Under the pieces are notes generated by a model. The model was not told where the DNA came from and made no database searches. It saw only the letters and a list, made by a program, of their open reading frames with translations. Below, piece after piece: positions 1-7,799 of a stretch of DNA of 64,000 bases. Numbering within the stretch: position 1 is the first letter of the stretch; each line of letters starts with the position of its first letter. The position numbers and the translations under genes are program-made. The stretch is taken from the NCBI GenBank assembly GCA_002354055.1, contig DEKW01000005.1:1-64000 (forward strand), given 5' to 3'. This stretch comes from Bacteroidales bacterium UBA2712 (GTDB lineage Bacteria > Bacteroidota > Bacteroidia > Bacteroidales > Paludibacteraceae).

Positions 1-4
1 TTTG

Positions 5-78
5 TGATCCATGCAGGATTCAAACCTGCAACCCCCACATCCGTAGTGTGGTACTCTATTCAGTTGAGCTAATGGACC
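5..78 (-). tRNA. tRNA-Arg (anticodon ACG)
   Basis: Read on the minus strand, a complete cloverleaf folds: a 7-bp acceptor stem (one G-U at pair 2-71), a 4-bp D stem with a G-U at 10-25, a 5-bp anticodon stem CCACA/TGTGG with loop CTACGGA, and a 5-bp T stem GCAGG/CCTGC. The anticodon ACG (read ICG after deamination) and A20 fit tRNA-Arg identity. CCA is not encoded. The elbow is unusual: position 19 is A and position 56 is U, where nearly all tRNAs have G19 and C56. G18, U55, A14, A15-U48 and A58 are normal. Confidence 0.95.
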
Positions 79-97
79 ATTTTTTTCAAAAGCGGGT

Positions 98-130
98 GCA
101 AAGGTACTGCTTTTTTTTGACATGACCAAA
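98..130 (-). promoter_or_regulatory. Promoter of tRNA-Arg
   Basis: Minus strand reads TTTG (127-130), 20 bases, then TACCTTTGC (98-106). This matches the Bacteroidota vegetative promoter (-33 TTTG, -7 TAnnTTTG). It lies 20 bases upstream of the tRNA 5' end. Confidence 0.85.
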
Positions 131-307
131 TTTTTTTGAGAAAAAATGCAATTTTTGTGCAATTTTGTCAAATATTGGCTGTTTTTTCTGTGATCCAATC
201 AAACGGGTTACCGCTTTTTGTGTATCTTTAATCCCCCAACCCCTTAACTGGATTGACGTTTTTTGTGCCCAAAACACCCTAAAAATGCAAAAAATCACAT
301 ATTCCCC

Positions 308-338
308 TTGTGTATATTAAAAAAATGTAGTATCTTTG
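308..338 (+). promoter_or_regulatory. Promoter of the DUF6377-type regulator
   Basis: TTG (308-310), 20-base spacer, TATCTTTG (331-338). The -7 box contains the TTG that would open the longest reading frame at 336, so that codon cannot be the translation start; the ATG at 363 is used instead. Confidence 0.8.
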
Positions 339-362
339 CTCCGAAATTTATATAAAATACTT

Positions 363-1949
363 ATGCGGCACCAATCATTCACACGGTTATTTTTCTGTAC
401 ATGCTTGGTAATGAGCATTCTGTCATCGTGCAACTACGAAAGGGATCGAGAATCTCAATTATTACATGAGTTGGATGAATGTATTGAGAGTCGGTCGCAG
501 TATCATGCCCTTCGCGAGCACCGGATAGACTCGATAAAAAACAAGCTCCGGAATTGTATAACGGATAGTGCCTATTTCGAAGAGTGCGGACGGTTGGTGG
601 AGGAATATAGGTCCTACGACTTGGATAGTCAGCTCTATTATACAGAAGAACGTTTACGGATAGCGTCCACTCCTTTTGAGAAGCAAGTATCGCTTCTCAA
701 CTATTCGGAGGTTATGATGCGTAGCGGTATGTATCACGAAACCATTTTATATATGGACTCAGCACTCTTTCATCCCCTTGATCCCGTGTTAGATCCTTAT
801 TACAGCCATTTGCGTCGTACCTTATATGGCTTAATGGCTGATTTCTCCATATCGGTTAAAGAAAAGCAACATTATACAGCAATCACTCAGCAGAACCGTC
901 TATTGATGATGTCGGTTCATCCAGAGGGCTCATTTCTCCACGAACTCGTGCGCGCAGACTATTTGCGGGTTGCTGAGTTATATGATTCCGCACTCCATGT
1001 GATGGACTCCTACGAGGCACAACATCTGATAACAGGGCAGGATGAAGAACCTGTATTCGCTATTACGCGCGCACAAATATATCATAAGATAGGAGATAAG
1101 CAACAGGAGAAGCACTATCTGATCATTTCCGCTCTTGCGGACCTACGAAACTCTATCAGAGAGTATATCGCGCTACGCGAATTGGCTATCCTTCTCTACG
1201 AAGAGGGGAATATTGACCATGCTTACCGCTATATGCAGTGCGCTATGGAAGACGCTTCGGAGGCAAGTGCACGTGTGCGGTCGATAGAAATGAATACTGT
1301 ATTCCCGGTAGTAGAACAAGCATATTTGCAGCAAGTGCATCGCAGACAATACTGGATGTTGACAGGAATAATTAGTAGTTTCATATTATTGATTGTTTTA
1401 ATTATTTTCTTCCTCTATGTGACCCAAAAAGGCAAGCAATTATCCATTCTTAACGAGCGTTTGGAGAATAACAATGAGGAACTAAGAGAGAGTAATCGTA
1501 TCAAGGATGCCTATGTAGGACGGTATATGGAGACAACATCGCTTCTGATTGATCGTTTTGATAATTATCGTAAGCAACTTAAATCATTAGCGCATAAACA
1601 GCAGTTCAAACAACTAACAGATATTGTTGACTCACAACGTTTCACGCAAGAGCAACTCAATGCCTTTTATGCGGATTTCGACGAGGCCTTCTTAGAGCTT
1701 TTCCCGAATTTTGTAAATGACGTAAAGTCTCTATTGGTTCCCGAGGCCGATATACATATAAAAGAAGGTGAACGACTAAATACTGATTTACGCGTTTTAG
1801 CGCTCATCCGTTTGGGTATTACGGATAGCAAACAGATTGCAAACTTTTTGCGCTATTCGCTACCTACAATCTACAATAGTCGTACCCGTATGCGAAACCT
1901 TTATAAAGGAGAAAGAGAACAATTTGAGAGAAATATCACAATTTTATAA
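363..1949 (+). CDS. Membrane-spanning TPR/DUF6377-type transcriptional regulator
   Basis: A 528-residue protein from the ATG at 363. The N-terminus is a signal sequence ending in a lipobox-like SILSSC (Cys23). About 300 helical, Tyr/Leu/Glu-rich residues follow that look like TPR-type repeats. One transmembrane helix spans residues 331-354, then a coiled coil (ILNERLENNNEELRESN). The C-terminal domain contains LRVLALIRLGITDSKQIANF and LPTIYNSRTRMRN, resembling a LuxR-like helix-turn-helix. This order matches Bacteroidota proteins annotated DUF6377. The topology implies a periplasmic sensor and a cytoplasmic DNA-binding end, as in SusR-type regulators. It stands directly upstream of susC, separated by a strong terminator, so it is the likely regulator of the glucan locus. 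Codon use is more AT-rich than in the genes that follow. Confidence 0.75.
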   Translation: MRHQSFTRLFFCTCLVMSILSSCNYERDRESQLLHELDECIESRSQYHALREHRIDSIKNKLRNCITDSAYFEECGRLVEEYRSYDLDSQLYYTEERLRIASTPFEKQVSLLNYSEVMMRSGMYHETILYMDSALFHPLDPVLDPYYSHLRRTLYGLMADFSISVKEKQHYTAITQQNRLLMMSVHPEGSFLHELVRADYLRVAELYDSALHVMDSYEAQHLITGQDEEPVFAITRAQIYHKIGDKQQEKHYLIISALADLRNSIREYIALRELAILLYEEGNIDHAYRYMQCAMEDASEASARVRSIEMNTVFPVVEQAYLQQVHRRQYWMLTGIISSFILLIVLIIFFLYVTQKGKQLSILNERLENNNEELRESNRIKDAYVGRYMETTSLLIDRFDNYRKQLKSLAHKQQFKQLTDIVDSQRFTQEQLNAFYADFDEAFLELFPNFVNDVKSLLVPEADIHIKEGERLNTDLRVLALIRLGITDSKQIANFLRYSLPTIYNSRTRMRNLYKGEREQFERNITIL

Positions 1950-1985
1950 TCTTACATCCACTACTTTTTTCTATAATATTTTATT

Positions 1986-2023
1986 TTGCAAATCGCTAGA
2001 AATAAGCGATTTGCAATTTTTTT
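1986..2023 (+). terminator. Rho-independent terminator after the regulator
   Basis: A perfect 12-bp stem (1986-1997 with 2005-2016) with the 7-base loop AGAAATA, followed by a run of T. It insulates the regulator from the susC transcription unit. Confidence 0.9.
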
Positions 2024-2058
2024 ATATGCTATTAACGCTACTTTTTCACATTCACATA

Positions 2059-2090
2059 TTGTGTATTTTTGTGAATTGTAGTACCTTTGC
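2059..2090 (+). promoter_or_regulatory. Promoter of the susC operon
   Basis: TTG (2059-2061), 20-base spacer, TACCTTTGC (2082-2090). It leaves a leader of roughly 40 bases before the susC ATG at 2136. Confidence 0.85.
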
Positions 2091-2135
2091 AGCGCAAAAG
2101 TTTTAAAACTGAGTATTAACCCTTTTAATTTTACT

Positions 2136-5111
2136 ATGGAATCGTACACGCGCATATGTGTTTGGTTGGTAGGGGTATTATTCCCTCTCAGCGGTATTGC
2201 ACAGACCGCCATTAACGGTACAGTAACCGATGTGTCGGGCGAGCCGGTCATCGGTGCTACTATCTTGCAGCAAGGCACGTCCAACGGAACAATCACTGAT
2301 TTCGACGGTAATTTCAGCCTGCAGGTGCCGGAAGGCGCCATGCTGGAGATTAGTTATGTAGGTTATGCCTCGCAGACTCTGGCAGCCGCTGCCGGCATGA
2401 AAGTAGTGCTCAAGGAGGATACTGAGGTATTGGAAGAAGTGGTCGTCGTAGGTTATGGGGTCCAGAAGAAAAGTGATCTGACAGGATCTATTGCCCAAGT
2501 GAATGACAAAGATCTCCAAAAGATGCCTGCGCCTTCTTTAGGTGCAGCGCTGGAGGGACGTGCAGCCGGACTGCAGGTAACGGGATCCGGTGCCCCGGGT
2601 AGCAATGTAAGTCTCAACATTCGTGGTATAGGTAGTATCAATAACTCCCAACCGCTGATTGTCATTGATGGTGTGCCTACCGACGTGCCGCTGAATATGA
2701 TCAATATGGATGATGTAGCGAGTATCGATGTGCTCAAAGATGCCTCAGCTACTGCCATATATGGATCGCGCGGCGCGTACGGAGTAGTGATCATCACCAC
2801 CAAGAAAGGAGAGAACGAGAAAGGACATATCTCTCTCAAAGGCTCGTTCGGCTTCGACCAGATACAACGTACTCTACCTTTATTGAGTGCCTCGCAGTTC
2901 GCTTCCTTGCATAACGAGATGATGTCAGCTGCCGGACAGCCGCAATATACGGCTTATGCCGATCCCACTGCCCTTGGAGAAGGAACGGATTGGTTGTCAC
3001 AATTATGGCAGTTCGCGCCTACACAGAACTATGCCCTCAGTTATTCAGGAGGCACACAGAAATCCAATTTCTATGTCTCAGGTGCATATTTTGATCAAAG
3101 AGGTATCGTCAAAAAGACAGATTATAGACGCATCACTCTGCAGTTCAATCATGATACACAACTCTTTAATTGGCTGCGTTTCGGGCATAAGTTAAGCCTG
3201 AACCATGACATCAAATCGTCGGGGGAGTATAACATCCAAAATACCATGCGTGCGCTGCCAACTCAGCCCATCTATAATCCCGATGGGACGTGGTCAGGAC
3301 CGGTCGGATTAGCGATGTACGTAGGCGACATCACGAACCCTATCGGTAAGATGAACGAGAATAGCAGCACGACCAAGGGTTATAACCTGTTGGGCAATAT
3401 CTACGCGGAACTCAAACCGCTCGATTGGTTAATCTTCAAGACCACCTTTGGTATGCAGGTCATGTATTGGGATACGGAAGGATGGTCTCCGGCATACGAT
3501 TGGAAACCTATCGCACAACCCGAGAGTCAGGTCTCTCGTCAGTTCGATAAGTCCATCACCTGGCTTTGGGATAACACCCTGACTTTCATCAAAACCTTTA
3601 AGCAGAAACACTCTTTCTCTGCCATGATAGGTTCGTCTATGCAGGCCAATAACTATGAATACATGAGTGGTGCAATCCAAGGATTCATCTCTGCAGAAGC
3701 TCGCCAACTCAGTAATGGTCTCTTGGAGCCTACTATGAGCGGCAACAAGTCCGATTGGGCATTACTCTCCTTCATGGGACGTGTAACATACGGATATGAC
3801 AACCGGTATCTCCTTACCGCTACTTTCCGTGCTGATGGTTCCAGTCGTTTTGCAAAGAAGAACCGATGGGGCTATTTCCCTTCTGTAGCCATTGCGTGGC
3901 GCATGAGCGAGGAGCATTGGTTTGAGAAGACCTTCGCTCTCTCCGATCTCAAACTACGTGCAGGTTATGGCTTGACCGGCAACCAGGCATCGGTAGGCAA
4001 TTATGCGTATGCTTCGCAGCTTCAAACAGTGCAATATCTCTTTGGAGGCACACAAGTAGCCGGTTTGGCACCGTGGGTACTGCCGAATCCCAATGTACGA
4101 TGGGAGACGGTGGAGCAATATAATGTCGGTATTGACCTTGCGCTTTTGAATCAGCGCCTCCATGCTACTATCGATGGGTACATCAAGAATACCAACGATA
4201 TGTTAGTGCCGATGTCTGTACCTATCAGCAGCGGTTATTCCGATGAAGCTGTACCCAGTATCAATGCCGGACGGATGCGGAATATGGGTATTGAAGTCAG
4301 CCTCAATAGCATGAATATCAAGAAGACCAATTTCACTTGGACCACTACGGTTAATGTAGCTTATAATCATAACCGCATACTCTCCCTGAACGATGACGTA
4401 CCGATGTACTTCGATTGTAATATCCATAAGGTTGGATACCCCGTTGCTGCCTTCTACGGGTATGTGACGGATGGTATTTTCCAAACCCAGGAGGAGATAG
4501 ATGCGCACGCTATCCAGACAATCGGTTCGGATGCCTATACCTCCACCCAACCGGGTGATATCCGCTTTAAGGATCTCAATAATGACGGCGTCATCAATGA
4601 GGATGATCGTACTATCCTCGGTACACCCACGCCTTCATGGACCTTCTCTATGAATAACCGATTTGAGTTCTATGGCGTGGACATTGAGATATACCTGCAA
4701 GGAGCAGCGGGCAATAAGATCTATAATGGTAACCGTGCCACTCTCGAGGCTATGTCTGTGGCGCAGAACCAGATGACCACTGTCTTAGATCGCTGGCGTC
4801 CGGACTATCACTCTACCACGATGCCGAGAGCCGTATTCTCCGACCCCAATAAGAATAACCGCACTTCTGATCGGTTCTTGGAGCCCGGAGACTACCTCCG
4901 TCTCAAAAACATCACCATCGGCTATACGCTGCCGAAGCACCTGACGAAAAAAGCACTGATGGAGGAGGTTCGTTTCTCCGTCTCGGGACAGAACCTTTAT
5001 ACGCTAACCCGCTACAGAGGTTTGGATCCCGAAGTGGGCGGGTCCGGTATTGATAGTAATGTCTATCCCATCACGCGTAATTTTACTTTTGGTCTTAATA
5101 TCATGTTCTAA
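2136..5111 (+). CDS. SusC/RagA-family TonB-linked outer-membrane transporter
   Basis: 991 residues, the usual length. Signal peptide 1-23 (ends GIAQT). A carboxypeptidase-D-like regulatory domain follows at about 24-95 (NGTVTDVSGEPVIGAT, DFDGNFSL). Next come the TonB-box-like segment EEVVVVGYGVQKKSDLTG (about 100-117) and the plug domain, with IDVLKDASATAIYGSRGAYG near 197-216 and then VVIITTKKG, the SusC signature. The rest is a beta-barrel ending in an aromatic residue (GLNIMF). It imports oligosaccharides across the outer membrane together with the SusD protein encoded five bases downstream. The neighbouring GH66 and GH97 genes point to dextran-like glucans as cargo; this specificity is inference. 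First gene of a five-gene operon. Confidence 0.97.
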   Translation: MESYTRICVWLVGVLFPLSGIAQTAINGTVTDVSGEPVIGATILQQGTSNGTITDFDGNFSLQVPEGAMLEISYVGYASQTLAAAAGMKVVLKEDTEVLEEVVVVGYGVQKKSDLTGSIAQVNDKDLQKMPAPSLGAALEGRAAGLQVTGSGAPGSNVSLNIRGIGSINNSQPLIVIDGVPTDVPLNMINMDDVASIDVLKDASATAIYGSRGAYGVVIITTKKGENEKGHISLKGSFGFDQIQRTLPLLSASQFASLHNEMMSAAGQPQYTAYADPTALGEGTDWLSQLWQFAPTQNYALSYSGGTQKSNFYVSGAYFDQRGIVKKTDYRRITLQFNHDTQLFNWLRFGHKLSLNHDIKSSGEYNIQNTMRALPTQPIYNPDGTWSGPVGLAMYVGDITNPIGKMNENSSTTKGYNLLGNIYAELKPLDWLIFKTTFGMQVMYWDTEGWSPAYDWKPIAQPESQVSRQFDKSITWLWDNTLTFIKTFKQKHSFSAMIGSSMQANNYEYMSGAIQGFISAEARQLSNGLLEPTMSGNKSDWALLSFMGRVTYGYDNRYLLTATFRADGSSRFAKKNRWGYFPSVAIAWRMSEEHWFEKTFALSDLKLRAGYGLTGNQASVGNYAYASQLQTVQYLFGGTQVAGLAPWVLPNPNVRWETVEQYNVGIDLALLNQRLHATIDGYIKNTNDMLVPMSVPISSGYSDEAVPSINAGRMRNMGIEVSLNSMNIKKTNFTWTTTVNVAYNHNRILSLNDDVPMYFDCNIHKVGYPVAAFYGYVTDGIFQTQEEIDAHAIQTIGSDAYTSTQPGDIRFKDLNNDGVINEDDRTILGTPTPSWTFSMNNRFEFYGVDIEIYLQGAAGNKIYNGNRATLEAMSVAQNQMTTVLDRWRPDYHSTTMPRAVFSDPNKNNRTSDRFLEPGDYLRLKNITIGYTLPKHLTKKALMEEVRFSVSGQNLYTLTRYRGLDPEVGGSGIDSNVYPITRNFTFGLNIMF

Positions 5112-5116
5112 CAACT

Positions 5117-6649
5117 ATGAAAACAAATATATCTTATAGCGCACTGCGCGGTCTTGCAGCAAAGTGGTCTTATAGGCTATTTTTAGCCGGTCTTATAGCG
5201 TCAGCGGTCTGCTCGTGTAATTTCCTGGAGCGCAAGCCTTGGGATTCGGTCGATACGACGAATGGATTTCAGACCGAGGCGGACGCTATCGCTGCGGTTA
5301 ATGCGTGCTATCAGCCTCTTCAGTGGCCGAAACTATACAACATGCGCATCTGGACGCTCGACATCATTGCCGGAGAGAGCGTGGTCGGCGCCGGCGGTGG
5401 AACCGATGGTCTGGAGACAGTAGAAATGGCGAATTTTATTGCCTCCTCGGATAATTTCGCTGCATTGGATCTATGGAGAGGTCCGTCTCCGGGAATACTG
5501 AGATGTAATTTCGTTTTGGCGAATGTGCCCCAGATGGATATCGATAATGATATCAAGGCGAGGCTTTTAGGCGAAGCACGGTTCCTGCGCGCGCATTACT
5601 ATTTTATTTTAGTGCGTCTCTTTGGCGGAGTACCGATGCCGACAGAACCACTTACTGCCGATAGCGAACTGAAGATGCCGAGGGCTTCTGAGGATGAGGT
5701 CTATGCGCTTATTATCGAGGACCTCAAACAAGCCATCTCGCTCCTTCCTACCCGTAGTAAGTATGGTAGTAAAGATATCGGCCGTGCTACCAAGGAAGCC
5801 GCTATGGCGGAGTTGGCACGGGTCTATCTAACCTATCATCCCTCCACCGCCAACTACAACGAGGTAGTGCGCCTTTGTACGGAGATAGGAGACATGGGCT
5901 ATCAGTTGGCTCCTAACTATGCGGATAACTACAACCCCGCAAAGCAGAATGGGGTAGAGTCCATCTTTGAGGTGCAGTATTATGGTAAGACGAATAAGGA
6001 TTTCTGGTCCAATGAGAACCAAGCTTCCTGGATCAGCACCTATCAGGGCCCGCGTAACTCCGGCATGGCTGCCGGCTGCTATGGATGGAACCAACCCACT
6101 CCGGAGTTCGTAAGCCAGTATGAACCCGGTGACCTTAGAAAGGATATCACAATATTCTATACCGGCTGCCCTACTTTTGATGGTTATACTTATTCCGGTA
6201 CATGGTCAACTACGGGATATAACGTCCGTAAGTTCCTCTTAACCAAGGCGCAGTCGCCGGATTATAATACTTCTAACCAAAACTGGATCGTCACTCGCTA
6301 TGCGGATGTACTGCTCATGAAGGCGGAGGCACTCAATGAGTTAGGTCGTACCACAGAGGCGGAAGAACCGCTTTATCAAGTGCGTAAACGCGCCGGACTG
6401 ACCAGTCGCGCGCAGATAGAAGGACTTACACAAGCGCAGATGAGGGATAAAATCATCCATGAGCGCAGGGTCGAACTCGCTTTTGAAGGACATCGGTGGT
6501 TTGATATGTTACGCTATCCCAATAACTACGCACTGACTTTCCTGCACTCCATCGGAAAGACCGCTGCTACTTCTAAGCATCTGCTCTTCCCTATCCCCAT
6601 GCAGGAGCGCGAAGCCAATAATCTATTAACCCAAAACCCAGGATGGTAA
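5117..6649 (+). CDS. SusD/RagB-family surface glycan-binding lipoprotein
   Basis: 510 residues. Lipoprotein signal peptide with lipobox AVCSC; the mature start NFLERKPWDSVDT is typical of SusD. SusD/RagB domain features include GEARFLRAHYYFILVRLFGGVPMPTEP (given here only as a landmark near residues 155-175), EDLKQAISLLP and the C-terminal RADVLL-like segment TRYADVLLMKAEALNELG, then the RRVELAFEGHRWFDMLRYPN block. It captures glycan at the cell surface and feeds SusC. The signal peptide is encoded by a tandem CGGTCT-type repeat (see 5133-5210), so the sequence between the start and the lipobox looks built from repeats. Confidence 0.96.
   Translation: MKTNISYSALRGLAAKWSYRLFLAGLIASAVCSCNFLERKPWDSVDTTNGFQTEADAIAAVNACYQPLQWPKLYNMRIWTLDIIAGESVVGAGGGTDGLETVEMANFIASSDNFAALDLWRGPSPGILRCNFVLANVPQMDIDNDIKARLLGEARFLRAHYYFILVRLFGGVPMPTEPLTADSELKMPRASEDEVYALIIEDLKQAISLLPTRSKYGSKDIGRATKEAAMAELARVYLTYHPSTANYNEVVRLCTEIGDMGYQLAPNYADNYNPAKQNGVESIFEVQYYGKTNKDFWSNENQASWISTYQGPRNSGMAAGCYGWNQPTPEFVSQYEPGDLRKDITIFYTGCPTFDGYTYSGTWSTTGYNVRKFLLTKAQSPDYNTSNQNWIVTRYADVLLMKAEALNELGRTTEAEEPLYQVRKRAGLTSRAQIEGLTQAQMRDKIIHERRVELAFEGHRWFDMLRYPNNYALTFLHSIGKTAATSKHLLFPIPMQEREANNLLTQNPGW
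5133..5210 (+). repeat. CGGTCT-type hairpin/tandem repeat in the susD signal peptide
   Basis: The word TCTTATAG recurs, each time followed by a small hairpin and then (C/T)GG. Boundaries CGGTCT 5149, TGGTCT 5165, CGGTCT 5188, CGGTCT 5205. The hairpin at 5175-5188 is GGCTA-TTTT-TAGCC. The whole array is coding and in frame. Confidence 0.7.
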
Positions 6650-6650
6650 T

Positions 6651-7799
6651 ATGAAAAAGAATCTTTCTACTTTGAGCGTAAGCGGTCTTTCTACTTTGAG
6701 CGTAGCGGTCTTTCTACTTTTATTAGCATGCGGTCTGCTTTCTTGCGAGAAGCCGACAGAGCCCGTAGTAGATCAACCGCTCACGATTACCTTATCGCAG
6801 GACTCGGTTCTCTGTCTGCCTATATATAAGGATCTGGCGGCATTGGAGCTATCTTGGACTCCGGGAACCAACCATGGTTCCGGTTCAGCTATCGCCTATA
6901 CCGTGGAGATGGATAAAGAGGGTAATAACTTTGCCGAGGGCTTGAAATGGGAGATAGGTCGTACCGCTAACAGGACGCTGCTCTTTTCGCATCAACATTT
7001 GGCTGACACCCTACATCAAACTTATCCGGAGGTAGAGGAAGGCGAGTATATGGTATTCGAATGTCGTGTGCGTGCGAAGATTATTCAGACTGGCGAAGAA
7101 CAGGTTTCCAACGTAGCAAAAGTAGCTATCGCCTGGAATGCCACTATGATGACGGACTTGTATCTCGTAGGAGATGCGATGCCTCATGGATGGGATCTGG
7201 GACGCGCTACGGCGATGATCATGGACATGGATCATTTTTCTACGTTCTCCTGGAGCGGGACAATGCATAAGGGAGAGTTCAAACTCATGGTCAATACGGA
7301 GGATTGGTTCCCTTGTTTCGTCAAGGATTCTACCGACGAGGCCAAGATGGTATATCGCGATTCCGAGGAGAGTTATCCGGATTTCAAATGGACTATCGCC
7401 AAGACCGGAAACTACCGCATCACCGCCGATGTAGAGGCATTAACCATAGAGGTCGCCTATCTCGGTGGTGAGACCTATAGCCATATTTATATGATTGGCG
7501 ATGCTACACCCGGCGGTTGGAGTTGGGATAACCTCACGCAGATGCAACATCCTGAGAGCGGTATCTTTACGTATGAGGGACATCTGAATACCGGTCAGAT
7601 CAAGTTCCCTACAGAGATCCGTTCCGATTGGTCGGGGGAGATGCTTTATGCGCCTACGCCCGATTGTGCGCCAACCTTGAACGGCTCCTTTGACGCACAT
7701 GCCGGTGAGCCGGATAATAAATGGATTATCCCGGAGAGCGGTGAGTGGTCCATTCGAATCAATATCAATGACACAACGATATCTTTTACTAAATTATGA
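6651..7799 (+). CDS. SusE/SusF-like surface glycan-binding lipoprotein
   Basis: 382 residues, starting one base after the susD stop. Lipoprotein signal peptide ending LACGLLSC, built from two near-identical copies of a six- to eight-residue unit (LSTLSVSG, LSTLSVAV). The N-terminal domain (about 38-165: QPLTITLSQDSVLCLP, AALELSWTPGTN, YTVEMDKEGNNF) is the immunoglobulin-like domain of SusE-type proteins. Two starch-binding-module-like domains follow, each beginning with the typical motif (LYLVGDAMPHGWDL near 172 and IYMIGDATPGGWSW near 280). Its role is surface retention of glucan for SusC/SusD. The tandem-module architecture is seen directly; the ligand is inferred from the operon. Confidence 0.88.
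   Translation: MKKNLSTLSVSGLSTLSVAVFLLLLACGLLSCEKPTEPVVDQPLTITLSQDSVLCLPIYKDLAALELSWTPGTNHGSGSAIAYTVEMDKEGNNFAEGLKWEIGRTANRTLLFSHQHLADTLHQTYPEVEEGEYMVFECRVRAKIIQTGEEQVSNVAKVAIAWNATMMTDLYLVGDAMPHGWDLGRATAMIMDMDHFSTFSWSGTMHKGEFKLMVNTEDWFPCFVKDSTDEAKMVYRDSEESYPDFKWTIAKTGNYRITADVEALTIEVAYLGGETYSHIYMIGDATPGGWSWDNLTQMQHPESGIFTYEGHLNTGQIKFPTEIRSDWSGEMLYAPTPDCAPTLNGSFDAHAGEPDNKWIIPESGEWSIRININDTTISFTKL
6664..6736 (+). repeat. CGGTCT-type tandem repeat in the susE/F-like signal peptide
   Basis: The unit TCTTTCTACTTTGAG-CGTAAG-CGG occurs nearly twice, and a third, diverged copy follows. CGGTCT lies at 6683, 6706 and 6731 (spacing 23 and 25). It encodes the repeated LSTLSV part of the signal peptide in frame. 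Confidence 0.75.

Noticed and set aside
86..298. 70-residue open frame, minus strand, next to tRNA-Arg
   Set aside because: It covers the tRNA promoter and low-complexity AT-rich sequence; no family resemblance.
336..362. TTG start for the regulator
   Set aside because: The TTG is part of the -7 promoter box TATCTTTG; the ATG at 363 starts a proper signal sequence.
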